Assembly: GCA_002327965.1 (NCBI GenBank)
Contig: DCVB01000072.1
Coordinates: 1 to 38,981 of the forward strand
Length of the DNA stretch: 38,981 bases
Direction: 5' to 3'
Source: Candidatus Aminicenantes bacterium UBA2199
GTDB taxonomy: Bacteria; Acidobacteriota; Aminicenantia; UBA2199
Every line of letters starts with the position of its first letter. The stretch's first letter is position 1. Both the position numbers and the translations under genes were made by a program. Positions 1 through 8,368 of the stretch are shown piece after piece. The notes beneath the pieces were generated by a model. The model was not told the DNA's origin. It did not search any database and saw only the letters and a list, made by a program, of their open reading frames with translations.

Positions 1-51
1 TTATCCGATTTGGGCAACAGCCCGTCAAAATTGAAAATTACTCAAACACCA

Positions 52-1029
52 TCACGTTTTCCTGATCCGGCGCTTCACGACCTCCCGGGCCAGCTGTTCA
101 GCTAATTTCCGAGAGTCTTTGTTCTGAGTGATTTCCCTCTTGAATATCTTTACCATGGCCGACACGGCCGCATAATCCATTTTCATGATCTCTCCGATCT
201 GCTTCAGGCTGTTCGCCGTATGCTGCCACAAGCCATAGATCAGCAACTTGCGATACATATTGCCGCGCCGCCGCTGCCATATTGTATCCTCCGCAATGCA
301 CATTTCCACGAGCATGATCTCCATGATGTCATCGGCATTCACCAGGCTCATATCGCGAACATCCGGCTGCTCCCGGTCGTCTATCCCTCCAACGTTATTT
401 TCGATCTTTTTAAATACATTGCGCAAAAAGCCTTCACTGCCCAGCAGCGCATTCTTTCCATATATCAACTCGGGGTCGATTTCCGCACCCTGTTCGGAAT
501 ATCCTTTCAAAAATCTCCTGTATTCGCTTCTATTGCCATTAAACATTCCTAACAGGTCATCTGTCCGCAGAAAGGCCGGCTGTTTTGACTTGAGAGTGTA
601 AAAACGGCAGCTGCTATACTCATATTTGGATGGTTCCTTGACTATTCCGGCTCGCACCGGGTTCAAATGAATGTAAGCGCTCAATACTTTCAAATATTCG
701 TCCTTTTCCACCAATATCGCCTTGTAGCGCCCCTGAAACACAGAGCCGACGATATCGTACTTGCGCCGGAACCAGTTGCCGTAACTGGCATTCAGATAAT
801 GCATGGCCTGGCTCAAATTGGCGCGCGGGGTTTCCACCAACAGATGATAGTGGTTGTCCATCAGTACATAGGCATGAACAAGCAACTGGTACTTTTCGGC
901 CGTTTCCCCTACTTTGGTCAGAAACTTCTCCTTGTCGGCCGGGCAGGTAAAAATGGCTTCGCGGCGCTCGCCCCGAGCGATGACATGATAAAAAGCGTTA
1001 TCATATTCAATCCGCAATGGCCGCGACAT
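52..1029 (-). CDS. REP-associated tyrosine transposase (RAYT, Y1_Tnp/IS200-like)
   Basis: A 325-residue single-strand DNA transposase of the RAYT branch of the IS200/IS605 (HUH, Y1) superfamily. Visible hallmarks are the N-terminal YHVIARG strand, the metal-binding HUH motif MDNHYHLL (His60, His62), and the helix SAYIHLNPVRAG, whose Tyr119 is the expected catalytic tyrosine. The C-terminal third is basic and probably binds DNA. RAYTs are usually single-copy domesticated enzymes linked to REP palindromes; REP-like hairpins occur in this window near 8.3 kb and 36.3 kb. No inverted terminal repeats or partner tnpB are seen. The start at 1029 has no Shine-Dalgarno site but sits 6 nt after a good -10 box, so the mRNA is probably leaderless. 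The family call is secure; whether it is mobile is unknown. Confidence 0.93.
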   Translation of the reverse strand: MSRPLRIEYDNAFYHVIARGERREAIFTCPADKEKFLTKVGETAEKYQLLVHAYVLMDNHYHLLVETPRANLSQAMHYLNASYGNWFRRKYDIVGSVFQGRYKAILVEKDEYLKVLSAYIHLNPVRAGIVKEPSKYEYSSCRFYTLKSKQPAFLRTDDLLGMFNGNRSEYRRFLKGYSEQGAEIDPELIYGKNALLGSEGFLRNVFKKIENNVGGIDDREQPDVRDMSLVNADDIMEIMLVEMCIAEDTIWQRRRGNMYRKLLIYGLWQHTANSLKQIGEIMKMDYAAVSAMVKIFKREITQNKDSRKLAEQLAREVVKRRIRKT

Positions 1030-1035
1030 GAGCGG

Positions 1036-1064
1036 ATTCTATCTATGACCCTTCGAAATGTCAA
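1036..1064 (-). promoter_or_regulatory. Sigma-70 promoter of the RAYT gene, leaderless layout
   Basis: On the minus strand TTGACA (1059-1064), a 17-bp spacer and TAGAAT (1036-1041) are followed after only 6 nt by the ATG of the transposase. Transcription should start at or next to the A of the ATG. The -35 box lies beside the RAYT-type flank repeat. Confidence 0.7.
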
Positions 1065-1067
1065 CTT

Positions 1068-1089
1068 TCATTTTTGAGACCTGACCCCG
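1068..1089. repeat. RAYT-associated flank sequence (TTTTTGAGACCTGACCCC)
   Basis: The sequence TTTTTGAGACCTGACCCC lies directly upstream of the RAYT gene. From general knowledge, variants of GGGGTCAGGTCTCAAAA recur beside RAYT genes in many genomes, so this may mark the element's end or a recognition sequence. A related GGGGTCAG / CAGGTCTTGAA pair appears near 4.01-4.04 kb. Confidence 0.45.
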
Positions 1090-1147
1090 ATGCCCTTCCT
1101 ATTGTGTTTTATGGATTTCCGCTACCGGTTCTACCCTCTAGTTTCTC

Positions 1148-2209
1148 TCAACGGAATTCAGCCGGGGTGATTCCGGTTTTCCTTTTAAACATCCGGTAAA
1201 ATGTGGCTAAAGAACGAAAACCTGAATCTGCGGCAACTTTTAAAAGTTTATCATCCCGTCGAGAACGTAAAAGTCTTTTTGCCTCCTCCACTCGGTAGGA
1301 ATTAATGAAGTCAAAGAATTTTATCTGTAATGATTCATTGATCACCTGCGAAACCAGATAGGAGGGCAGGGAAAGTTGGCGAGATAGCTCTGGAAGAGTG
1401 ATGGCGGGATTGAGATAAGGTTTAACTCTGGTCATGTGTTCAAGAATTTTTAACTTGTAAGCCTCAATTAATTCAGGGGTCAGCGGGGACTTTAGGTAAA
1501 GGGGCACTTTCTCAACAGTTTCGGGTCCGAAAACAATCAATTCCTGGCGCAACCCGCCATAGGAAATAGCCAAAATCACAATCGGTTCTGACAAGCGAAG
1601 AAAAACTTGCAATTTAACCGAAACATCAAACCATAGCGTACTCAACAAAGAATAAAGTAATGATATTCCAACTAATGAAATGTAAGCAAAGGCAAGATAT
1701 TTTAACCAAGCCAAATTAATCTTTTCCTTCCAGGAACTGAATCCGAGCAATCGGCTTTGATATTTCTCCAAAACAAAAATGATACCTGTTAGATAAACCA
1801 ACAAGGAGAGATAGCGAAGTACAACCAGCAATTCCAATGACAGTGGAGTTGTGAAGCCAAAGCGCATTTGGACGAAAATAGCCAGCAACAAGGGGATGAA
1901 ATGCGGGATCACCTTGATCATCGGCGCAGGTTGTGGATTTGTTAGACTTCGGACATAGAAAAACAGCAACGGTCCGATGGCGAAGACCATTGGGGGAACT
2001 AAACCGGTCAGGAGGGGAAAGTACGGAACTATGAATTTCCCGAGCGCATCATAGAATAGCAGCAGGGAGAACACACTGATAAATAAAGCGAGCAAATAGT
2101 TAGAGCCACGATTTCTCCGTTTTTTCCCGCATATAACTAGGGAGAAAAAGATCCCGATAACCGCTCCGGCCAGGCTTGCCAATTCAATCCAGCCAATTGA
2201 GAATCGCAC
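1148..2209 (-). CDS. Membrane-anchored AraC-family transcriptional regulator
   Basis: A 353-residue protein with about seven hydrophobic segments in residues 5-220 (for example IELASLAGAVIGIFFSLVI and YLLALFISVFSLLLFYDAL) and a C-terminal AraC/XylS helix-turn-helix domain over roughly residues 262-353, ending in the typical ATFYRMFKRKTGITPAEFR signature. This 7TM-AraC design is common in Bacteroidota and related lineages, where the membrane part is presumed to sense a signal; the ligand is unknown. The start is GTG at 2209 with no good Shine-Dalgarno site, so the true start is uncertain. It lies 45 bp downstream of the DUF362 gene on the same strand and may regulate that unit. Base composition is AT-richer than in genes after 4.2 kb. 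Confidence 0.88.
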   Translation of the reverse strand: MRFSIGWIELASLAGAVIGIFFSLVICGKKRRNRGSNYLLALFISVFSLLLFYDALGKFIVPYFPLLTGLVPPMVFAIGPLLFFYVRSLTNPQPAPMIKVIPHFIPLLLAIFVQMRFGFTTPLSLELLVVLRYLSLLVYLTGIIFVLEKYQSRLLGFSSWKEKINLAWLKYLAFAYISLVGISLLYSLLSTLWFDVSVKLQVFLRLSEPIVILAISYGGLRQELIVFGPETVEKVPLYLKSPLTPELIEAYKLKILEHMTRVKPYLNPAITLPELSRQLSLPSYLVSQVINESLQIKFFDFINSYRVEEAKRLLRSRRDDKLLKVAADSGFRSLATFYRMFKRKTGITPAEFR

Positions 2210-2254
2210 TGTTTAATTTTACTATATTTGAACCTAGAAGTGAATCGCTTCAAA

Positions 2255-3265
2255 TCAAACTGTCCATACCAGCATCTCGACCCGCGATAAATCCGGTTCA
2301 CCCAGGCCGAGTTCCCTGCCATATGTCAGCTGAAAAGTTAGCCGGCGCGACGGTTCAAAGGTGGGATCGTGTTTCTGCATCAGTTGGCTGCAATAAGCGT
2401 CGGCGGCCAGCATATCACCGGAAATCACAATCTCGTTTACACCATTTTTGATCTCCCCGCCAGCATACAGACCGGGGCCCGACTTGATCAACAACGAGCG
2501 GGCGTCAATTATAGTCAGCTGCGGCCGAGCCGCATCGGCACATTCGACAACGGTACGGTCGAAGAACCTCACAGCCTCCACCCCACCTGACCTCATGCGG
2601 ATATGCGCCTGGGTACGCACAGGGTCATAAACAGCACCGAAATTATTCTTCAAGCCGCAAGTGAAATCGGATTCATGATGACGCTTGGGCATGGCCGTGT
2701 TGACCACCAAATCCGCGTTTAAGAGATCGCGGTTTACCATAATAGTGTTTTGGGCCAGCCAGCGGGAATTGCTCACCTTACGATAAGAACAGGCACTGGT
2801 AGGGTTGCGGGGCAGCACCTGAACTCCTGGCATCCCCTTCAAACTGAAGTAGCCGCGTTCAAAAAAAATCCGCTGAACCATCATCCCCCGATAGGATGGA
2901 TTATCACCCACAATGACGTGTCTCACCCCTGCCATTTGAAAAATCCCGATGATCCGCCGCAACAAATCAACATCACTGGTTACTGGATAAGGTTCGTTGG
3001 CCGTGGCATTTGGCTTGATATACCAGGTTTGGCGAGGAATCGGCTTCGCTGCCCTGTCCAACATAAACTGAAAGGCTTCCGCCAAGATTCTCTCTGGTTT
3101 TTTACCCCGCAGAATCAGCAAAAGCGGTTTTTTTCCGCAATAAAAGGGATTGCCATAAGGTCCAGATCTGCTGATCGGCCTTTCCAGAGGAAATAAAGAG
3201 AGGATACCAGCCGAGATCCCAAACGAACCCAATGTGGTCTTGAAAAGAAATTCACGGCGTTTCAT
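2255..3265 (-). CDS. Tat-exported DUF362 domain protein
   Basis: A 336-residue protein beginning MKRREFLFKTTLGSFGISAG, a twin-arginine export signal (KRREFLF) followed by a hydrophobic core. The mature part matches my recollection of DUF362 (YIKPNATANEPYPVTSD, VNTAMPKRHHESDFTCGLKN), a family with conserved polar and cysteine residues and no settled biochemical role; some members occur with ferredoxin domains, but none is seen here. It starts within the stop codon of the upstream membrane protein (ATGA overlap at 3262-3265), so the two are translationally coupled. Tat export suggests it folds in the cytoplasm, perhaps with a cofactor, before export; that is inference. Confidence 0.8.
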   Translation of the reverse strand: MKRREFLFKTTLGSFGISAGILSLFPLERPISRSGPYGNPFYCGKKPLLLILRGKKPERILAEAFQFMLDRAAKPIPRQTWYIKPNATANEPYPVTSDVDLLRRIIGIFQMAGVRHVIVGDNPSYRGMMVQRIFFERGYFSLKGMPGVQVLPRNPTSACSYRKVSNSRWLAQNTIMVNRDLLNADLVVNTAMPKRHHESDFTCGLKNNFGAVYDPVRTQAHIRMRSGGVEAVRFFDRTVVECADAARPQLTIIDARSLLIKSGPGLYAGGEIKNGVNEIVISGDMLAADAYCSQLMQKHDPTFEPSRRLTFQLTYGRELGLGEPDLSRVEMLVWTV

Positions 3266-3792
3266 AAACGACCCGCCTTCCTTTCGGCACCTGCTCCTAA
3301 TCCCAGCAGGGGGATCATCAGAAGGGCTGCACCAAGAACTGTCAGAGCCTGGCTATCAGCAAAGCGGAATGCATACAAAAAAGAAGGCATGAGCGTGAGA
3401 GTTTCCAAAGTCAGCCCGATTATAATGCCAAGAAGTAACATGCCCACGGCCCTGACCGATCTCCGCACTCGCAAAAGAAAAACAAAAGGTATGCATGATA
3501 GAGCCACTGCGGCTGTGAACCATGTCCCAAAAGCAATTCCTATCCGTGCTTCAATAAAACCTGAAAGCAAGAGCCCAATCGTCCATGCGCCCCCGCCAAA
3601 CACACCTCCCCAAACCATGCTCCGCCAACCCCAGGCACATCCACAAAACATCCCGATGAGTAATGCAGCGATCAACTCCTCATAAAAACTGTGGGTAAAC
3701 CTCATGAGCCAGAGAACGGCAATTCCCACCAGCGGAGAAATGCTCAGCCGGAAACTAAACGCCTGGAAATTCAAATAAACTAATTTTTTCAT
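3262..3792 (-). CDS. Hypothetical multi-pass membrane protein
   Basis: A 176-residue protein with about five hydrophobic segments (for example SPLVGIAVLWLMRF, IAALLIGMFCGCAWGW, ALTVLGAALLMIPLLGLGAG). I do not recognise the family. ATG at 3792 was chosen because GAGGTG lies 4 nt upstream; an in-frame ATG at 3858 would add 22 residues without a comparable ribosome site. Its stop overlaps the start of the Tat/DUF362 gene by 4 bp, so they probably act together, for example as a membrane partner of the exported protein. Confidence 0.75.
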   Translation of the reverse strand: MKKLVYLNFQAFSFRLSISPLVGIAVLWLMRFTHSFYEELIAALLIGMFCGCAWGWRSMVWGGVFGGGAWTIGLLLSGFIEARIGIAFGTWFTAAVALSCIPFVFLLRVRRSVRAVGMLLLGIIIGLTLETLTLMPSFLYAFRFADSQALTVLGAALLMIPLLGLGAGAERKAGRL

Positions 3793-4203
3793 GTCCACCT
3801 CACTAAGGGCTAATACTAAACGGAAAGTTTCAATGTTTGGCGGAAACGTATCAGCCAATCGGCAGATATATTTATCTGTTTTACTTTACTGTCATGACAA
3901 GTAGAGCTTAGATATGAATTACCGCCAAAAAAAGTATATCAGCGGCACAACTGTCCACAATAGCTATTAAAAAGTTGATCTCCAGTAGACGATTCGAGAC
4001 GATTCGTGATTCGGGGTCAGCGATTCGGAATCAGGTCTTGAATTATCAGGTCGATCATTGGCTTATTTCATATATCCACAAGGTAAAATTGATGCTTGAA
4101 CAATATTAAGCTCAAGGATACTCCAGTGAGGCGGTGACCCATGCATACGATTCATTCCATTCCGTGAACTGGTCTGTTGAGATGTTGTAGCGTCTTTCAA
4201 TCC
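3793..4203. other. Intergenic region between divergent genes
   Basis: This ~410-bp AT-rich stretch has no convincing gene. It holds a perfect 10-bp palindrome TGTCATGACA (3890-3899) that could be an operator for the leftward unit, then a degenerate repeat with GATTCG units (3988-4051). The rest (4052-4203) shows no clear signal. A long leftward reading frame reaching in from 4063-5277 is an antisense shadow of the aminotransferase. Confidence 0.6.
3988..4051. repeat. Degenerate GATTCG tandem repeat with RAYT-like GGTCAG/CAGGTCTTGAA
   Basis: Units GACGATTCGA, GACGATTCGT, GATTCGGGGTCAGC and GATTCGG follow one another from 3988 to 4028, then comes AATCAGGTCTTGAATTATCAGG. The unit spacing recalls the heptamer arrays elsewhere in the window. 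The GGTCAG and CAGGTCTTGAA pieces recall the RAYT flank sequence near 1.07 kb. Confidence 0.55.
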
Positions 4204-4232
4204 TTGACAGGGAACTGTTGAAAAACTATCAT
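4204..4232 (+). promoter_or_regulatory. Sigma-70 promoter that sets the aminotransferase start
   Basis: TTGACA (4204-4209), a 17-bp spacer and TATCAT (4227-4232) are followed after 7 nt by ATG at 4240. The -10 box overlaps the alternative ATG at 4231, so that ATG could not be in the transcript and 4240 is preferred. The mRNA would be leaderless. Confidence 0.72.
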
Positions 4233-4239
4233 GGCGGCC

Positions 4240-5358
4240 ATGAAGATAGAACCGTTTGCCCTCGAGCGCTTTTTTGCCGAGCACGAGTTCAGCGCCCGGC
4301 ACCTGCTGTGCGCCTCCGACTGCGAGACATTTTCCCTGGGCGAATTGCTGGCCCTGGAGCCGGGGGCGGACGAGGCCTTTGAGGCGCTGCGGCTGGGCTA
4401 CACCGAGACCGCCGGCGGTCCGGCTTTGAGAGAAGAGATCGCCTCGCTCTACAAGGGGATCACGGCCGACGACATCCTGGTTTTTGCCGGCGCCCAGGAA
4501 GCGATCTTCGTTTTCATGAACGCCGTGCTCAATGCCGGCGACCACCTCATCGTCCATTCCCCCTGCTATCAGTCGCTGGCATCGGTCGCCGAGGCTGCCG
4601 GCTGCCGGGTGACGCGCTGGCCGGCCGAAGCCGGACGGGGCTGGGCCCTCGATCCCGGCGATCTCGCCGGCCTGGCCGGGACCGACACGCGGGCCGTGGT
4701 CGTCAATTTCCCCCACAATCCGACGGGATACCTGCCGGAGAAGGAACGCTTCACCGCCATCGTGGAGTCGGCCCGCAGCCGCGGCCTGCTGCTTTTCTCC
4801 GACGAGGTCTACCGCTTCCTGGAGTACGATGCCGCCGACCGCCTGCCCGCCGCCTGCGAGATATACGAGAACGGGGTCTCCCTGGGCGTCATGTCCAAGG
4901 CCTTCGGCCTGGCCGGGCTGCGCCTGGGCTGGGCGGCCTGCCGCAATCATGACGTCCTGGGCGCCATGGCCGCTTTCAAGGATTACACCACCATCTGCAC
5001 GGCCGCCCCCAGCGAATTCCTGGCCGCCCTGGCGCTGCGCCAACGCGACGCCATCCTGGAGCGCAACCTGGCGATCCTCCGCGGGAACCTGGAGGCGTTG
5101 AGCGACTTTTTCACCCGGCATGAAGGCCTTTTTTCCTGGCAGCGCCCGCGGGCGGGTCCGGTCGCTTTCCCGGCGCTGCGCTTCGCCGCCGCCAGCGACG
5201 ATTTCTGCGCCGGCCTGCTTCGCGATCGCGGCGTGCTGCTGGCGCCCGGCCGCCTGTTCGGAGCCGCCGCGGAGCATTTCCGCATCGGTTTCGGCCGCCG
5301 TGATTTTCGCAGCGGCCTGGAGGCGGTTTCCGACACCGTGCGGGAAAAACCGGCCTGA
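4240..5358 (+). CDS. PLP-dependent aminotransferase, class I/II
   Basis: A 372-residue fold-type I aminotransferase, cytoplasmic. The PLP site is visible: NPTG at residues 160-163, the SDEVYR loop with Asp188 that contacts the pyridine nitrogen, the Schiff-base lysine Lys220 in MSKAFGLAGLRLGW, and FRIGFGRR near the C-terminus with the Arg that would bind the substrate carboxylate. Length is typical. Substrate cannot be read from sequence. The start at 4240 rests on promoter placement (leaderless layout); the ATG at 4231 lies within the -10 box. The gene stands alone, convergent with the AI-2E family gene. GC content and codon use change sharply relative to the AT-rich DNA before it. Confidence 0.92.
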   Translation: MKIEPFALERFFAEHEFSARHLLCASDCETFSLGELLALEPGADEAFEALRLGYTETAGGPALREEIASLYKGITADDILVFAGAQEAIFVFMNAVLNAGDHLIVHSPCYQSLASVAEAAGCRVTRWPAEAGRGWALDPGDLAGLAGTDTRAVVVNFPHNPTGYLPEKERFTAIVESARSRGLLLFSDEVYRFLEYDAADRLPAACEIYENGVSLGVMSKAFGLAGLRLGWAACRNHDVLGAMAAFKDYTTICTAAPSEFLAALALRQRDAILERNLAILRGNLEALSDFFTRHEGLFSWQRPRAGPVAFPALRFAAASDDFCAGLLRDRGVLLAPGRLFGAAAEHFRIGFGRRDFRSGLEAVSDTVREKPA

Positions 5359-5381
5359 GGCCCCGCGGCGGCCGCTGCCGG

Positions 5382-6479
5382 CTAATCGCCGCCGCGTAGG
5401 GCGCGGTAGTGCCGGTGGCCCCAGGCCAATTCCTCGATGATCACCTTGATGATGCCGGTCACCGGGATGCAGAGCAGCAGCCCCATGATGCCGAACATCT
5501 CGCCGCCGGTGAAGATCACCAGGATGACCAGCAGGGGATGAATGCGCAGGCTTCGCCCCAGGATGTTGGGCGACAGCAGCGTGTCGTCGATCAGGCGGAT
5601 GAGCAGGAAGGCGGCGATGACCGGCAGGGCGGCGCCGAGCCGGCCCTTGATGATGACGTTGATGATGACGGCCGGTATGGCGCCGACGATGGGCCCGAAG
5701 TAGGGGATCATGTTGGCCAGCCCGGCGATGGCGCCGATCAGCAGGAAGTAGGGGATGCGCAGGACGGCCAGCGCCGTCGCCGCCAGGATGCCGACGCAGA
5801 GCGAGACGAGCAACTGGCCGCGGATATAGTTGCCCACCTGGCGGTCGATCTTGTGCAGCAGGCTGACGGCCATCTCGAAATAGCGGTTGGGCAGCAGGGC
5901 GATGAAGGATTTCTTGAGCCGCCGGCCGTCCTTGAGCAGGAAAAAGGTCATGAACGGGATAAGCACCGCGGCGATGGCCACCGGCACGACGCTGGGCAGG
6001 AGCTGGATGCTGCGCTGGAAAAGGGATTGGATGAATTTCTCGGCATGGGCCAGGATCTGGGCGATGATGCCGGGGTTCTTCAGCCAGGGCAGGTTCTCGC
6101 CGAGCATGGCCTTGAATTTCTGCAGCAACGTGGCCGGCGTTTCGTTTTGGGCCAGGCGGCTGAGGGTGCGGAACTCGTTGGCGATGACCGGGGCCAGCAG
6201 CGTCAGCGCGACGGCCAACACCATGCCCAGGGCGGACAGGACCAGGATGACCGCGACCGTGCGCCCGAGGCCGCGGCGCTCGAGCATGACCACCAGCGGA
6301 TTGAGCAGCAGCGAGAGGATGAAGGAGAGGATCAGCGGCGTCAGGACCAGGCGGCTGTAGGAGAGGACCCAGGCCAGCGCCAGCAGGGCCAGCAGCGCCA
6401 GGGCCGCATGCAGCAGGAAGCGCAGGAAATGACGGTCGAATTGAACGACGATGCCCCGAGGCCCGCCCGACGGGCTCAT
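5382..6479 (-). CDS. AI-2E family transporter (membrane permease)
   Basis: A 365-residue integral membrane protein of the AI-2E exporter (UPF0118/PerM-like) family with about eight transmembrane segments and the family block GLANMIPYFGPIVGAIPAVI. Members include the putative autoinducer-2 exporter TqsA and Na+/H+ antiporters, so the substrate is open. An upstream extension of the frame to 6698 is rejected: it is Pro/Arg-rich and lies inside the preceding gene, whereas ATG at 6479 overlaps that gene's stop as ATGA (6476-6479). It is thus the last gene of a probable leftward operon after asparaginase and a cyclic-nucleotide-binding protein. Confidence 0.9.
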   Translation of the reverse strand: MSPSGGPRGIVVQFDRHFLRFLLHAALALLALLALAWVLSYSRLVLTPLILSFILSLLLNPLVVMLERRGLGRTVAVILVLSALGMVLAVALTLLAPVIANEFRTLSRLAQNETPATLLQKFKAMLGENLPWLKNPGIIAQILAHAEKFIQSLFQRSIQLLPSVVPVAIAAVLIPFMTFFLLKDGRRLKKSFIALLPNRYFEMAVSLLHKIDRQVGNYIRGQLLVSLCVGILAATALAVLRIPYFLLIGAIAGLANMIPYFGPIVGAIPAVIINVIIKGRLGAALPVIAAFLLIRLIDDTLLSPNILGRSLRIHPLLVILVIFTGGEMFGIMGLLLCIPVTGIIKVIIEELAWGHRHYRALRGGD

Positions 6480-7021
6480 GGCGTGTTCCCCCCCTCGGTC
6501 TCGACCACCAGCGCGTCCTGGGAAAGCCGCTGCAGTTCCTGGTTGGTCAGGCGCAGGCGGCGGGCCAGGACGTCGGCCAGGGCGGAAAGGAGCTTGACGC
6601 CCAGCTGCGGCTTGCGGCGGAAGAGATGGAAAAGGTCGGGATGGATCAGGCCGAAAAGGCAGGCGTCGCCCCGGGCCACCGCGGTGGCGGAACGGCAATC
6701 GCCCTCCAGCAGCGCCATCTCGCCGAAAAAATCCCCGGTTTTCAGTTGTGCCAATTCCTTCTGTCCCCGCTTGCCGTACTCCTTGTAGATGCCCACCTCG
6801 CCCTGCTGAACGATGTACATGCCCACGCCGGGTTCGTCCTCCCAGAAGACCACTTCACCGTCCTTGTACAGGCGGCGATGGACCAGGCGTTCGATATCCC
6901 TGAGCTCGCTCTTGCGCAGGCCGGCGAAGAGGGGGACACGCTTCAACAGCGTGATCGTCTGGTCGGCGCCAGGGGCCTTGTCCCTGAAGATGTTCCCCCA
7001 CAGCGAATGGATCGCTCTCAT
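6476..7021 (-). CDS. Cyclic nucleotide-binding domain protein
   Basis: A 181-residue cytoplasmic protein made of a single cNMP-binding beta-barrel: VPLFAGLRKSELRDIERLV at the start, then YIVQQGEVGIYKEYG and the phosphate-binding cassette GDFFGEMALLEGDCRSATA. There is no helix-turn-helix, so it is not a Crp-type regulator; it resembles stand-alone sensor modules. The start is backed by GGAGG upstream (CGGAGGAGTGAAATG). Its stop overlaps the AI-2E transporter start by 4 bp, which suggests the pair work together, perhaps with the domain gating or regulating the transporter (inference). Confidence 0.88.
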   Translation of the reverse strand: MRAIHSLWGNIFRDKAPGADQTITLLKRVPLFAGLRKSELRDIERLVHRRLYKDGEVVFWEDEPGVGMYIVQQGEVGIYKEYGKRGQKELAQLKTGDFFGEMALLEGDCRSATAVARGDACLFGLIHPDLFHLFRRKPQLGVKLLSALADVLARRLRLTNQELQRLSQDALVVETEGGNTP

Positions 7022-7067
7022 TTCACTCCTCCGTTGCCCCGGCGGGCACTATGATGGAAAAGGCCGT

Positions 7068-8066
7068 TCATGACAACTCGGTCAACTCGCCGGCCAGCGA
7101 TTTCTGAAAACTGGCCTTGATCGGCTCCGGCTGGTCGTATTGGCCCAGCAGGAACATCAGCTTGGTGGCCGCCGCCTCGAAGGTCATGTCGCCGGAAGAG
7201 ATCACGCCCATTTCCAGCAGCCGGCTTCCCGATTCGTACAGCTGCGGTTCGATGCGGCCGCCATGCGCCTCGCTGTCCAGGAACACCAGCTTGTCCTGGC
7301 GCAGCCATTTCTCGATTCGCGCCGGCAGGTCCCCCGTGCGCAGGGGAATGGTGCCGGCGCCGTAGGCGACGATCAGCACGGCCCGGATATCGTCCCCCGG
7401 CTGAAAATAATCGCAGCGGCAGCCGGGGAAGAGCTTCAGCACCGCCAGCGCCGGCGAGAATTCATTGAACACGCGGAAGGGACCGCCGGGATGAAGGATG
7501 TGGGTCCGGTAGATCTCGATGTTGATGCCGACCTCGGCCAGCAGCGGGTAGTTGGGTGAATGGAAGGCGTCGAAGAAATTGATGTGGTTCTTGCTGGTGC
7601 GGTTGCCGCGCATCAGCTGGTAATCGAAAAAGATGCACACTTCGGGGATGTCGGCGCAGGCCAGCTCCACGGCGTTGATGAGGTTGTTGCGGGCGTCGCT
7701 GCGCAGTTCGTCCAGCGGCTTCTGCGCCCCGGTCAGGATGACGGGGACGGGAACGTTGCGCAGCATGTAGGAGAGGGCCGAGGCGGTGTAGGCCAGCGTG
7801 TCGGTGCCGTGGGTGACCACCACGCCGTTGACGGCATCGATGCGGGCTGCAATGATGGCGGCCAGCCGCTGCCAATGCTGGAAGTCGAGCTCGGCGCTGT
7901 CGAAGACGAAGGGGATCTCCACCTCGATGTCGGCGATGGCGGAGAGTTCGGGGATGACCTTGAGCAGGCTGGCGTAGAAATGGTCGGGGCGCAGCACGCC
8001 GCTGCTCAGGTCGCGGGTCATGCCGATGGTGCCGCCGGTATGGATGAGCAGTATCTTTTTTTTCAT
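7068..8066 (-). CDS. ansA: L-asparaginase, type I (cytoplasmic)
   Basis: A 332-residue asparaginase hydrolysing L-asparagine to aspartate and ammonia. The N-terminal HTGGTIGM supplies the nucleophilic Thr13, and THGTDT (residues 85-90) supplies the second Thr/Asp pair. No signal peptide is present, pointing to the cytoplasmic type I enzyme. The frame begins 20 nt after a clear promoter. A cyclic-nucleotide-binding gene follows after 46 bp and then the AI-2E transporter, probably in one operon. Family identity is firm; the asparagine versus glutamine preference is not testable here. Confidence 0.94.
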   Translation of the reverse strand: MKKKILLIHTGGTIGMTRDLSSGVLRPDHFYASLLKVIPELSAIADIEVEIPFVFDSAELDFQHWQRLAAIIAARIDAVNGVVVTHGTDTLAYTASALSYMLRNVPVPVILTGAQKPLDELRSDARNNLINAVELACADIPEVCIFFDYQLMRGNRTSKNHINFFDAFHSPNYPLLAEVGINIEIYRTHILHPGGPFRVFNEFSPALAVLKLFPGCRCDYFQPGDDIRAVLIVAYGAGTIPLRTGDLPARIEKWLRQDKLVFLDSEAHGGRIEPQLYESGSRLLEMGVISSGDMTFEAAATKLMFLLGQYDQPEPIKASFQKSLAGELTELS

Positions 8067-8086
8067 GAATTCCCGCTATATGACGG

Positions 8087-8115
8087 TTTATAATCGCGGC
8101 CGCGGGGAAAGTCAA
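8087..8115 (-). promoter_or_regulatory. Sigma-70 promoter for the asparaginase operon
   Basis: On the minus strand TTGACT (8110-8115), a 17-bp spacer and TATAAA (8087-8092) lie 20 nt before the asparaginase ATG. Both boxes are close to consensus. Confidence 0.7.
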
Positions 8116-8140
8116 TAGGGGAAAGGGACCACACGAGCTC

Positions 8141-8170
8141 GGTATACGGTAGACGGTTTACGGTGGACGG
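8141..8170 (+). repeat. Heptamer array GGTNNAC x4, followed by GGCAAGAA
   Basis: Four 7-bp units GGTATAC, GGTAGAC, GGTTTAC and GGTGGAC run without gaps, followed by GGCAAGAA. The same unit type recurs at 9037-9147. Confidence 0.85.
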
Positions 8171-8193
8171 CAAGAACGGAAACAAACTATCGG

Positions 8194-8225
8194 GACAAGT
8201 GACAAGTGACAAGTGACGAGTGACG
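8194..8225 (+). repeat. Heptamer array GACAAGT x4, followed by GCGGAAGAA
   Basis: Units GACAAGT (three perfect copies), GACGAGT and a partial GACG, followed by CGGAAGAA. The unit sequence differs from the array 24 bp upstream, but the 7-bp period and the purine-rich AAGAA tail match. Confidence 0.85.
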
Positions 8226-8283
8226 CGGAAGAAGGGAATCGCGGGGCTTGCCTTCCCTTCTCGATGATTCAAGGCAAAAATCT

Positions 8284-8368
8284 GCAGGGGCGGACCCCCG
8301 TGTCCGCCCTCTCTCAATCATCACGATCCGGTATTTATCGGCGGGGCAGGCACGGGGGCCTGCCCCTA
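8284..8368. repeat. REP-like pair of GC-rich hairpins in opposite orientation
   Basis: Hairpin one has arms GGGCGGAC (8288-8295) and GTCCGCCC (8302-8309). Hairpin two has arms GGGGCAGGC (8343-8351) and GCCTGCCCC (8358-8366). Read on opposite strands both follow GNAGGGGCRGRCCCCCGTG, so they are one family in inverted arrangement, as is usual for REP doublets. Its enzyme could be the RAYT at 52-1029. Confidence 0.8.

Noticed and set aside
1..51. Gene end or RNA at the left edge
   Set aside because: No frame, stem or terminator could be supported in 51 bases.
4063..5277. 404-residue leftward frame opposite the aminotransferase
   Set aside because: Low-complexity Gly/Ala/Gln-rich protein with no family motif, in GC-rich DNA where stop codons on the other strand are rare; the forward frame has all PLP motifs.
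5409..6788. 459-residue rightward frame over the AI-2E and cNMP genes
   Set aside because: Composition dominated by Asp, Gln, Gly, His; no motif; both leftward genes have clear family signatures and a 4-bp overlap.
8141..8225. CRISPR array
   Set aside because: Units are 7 bp and contiguous, with no spacers and no cas genes.
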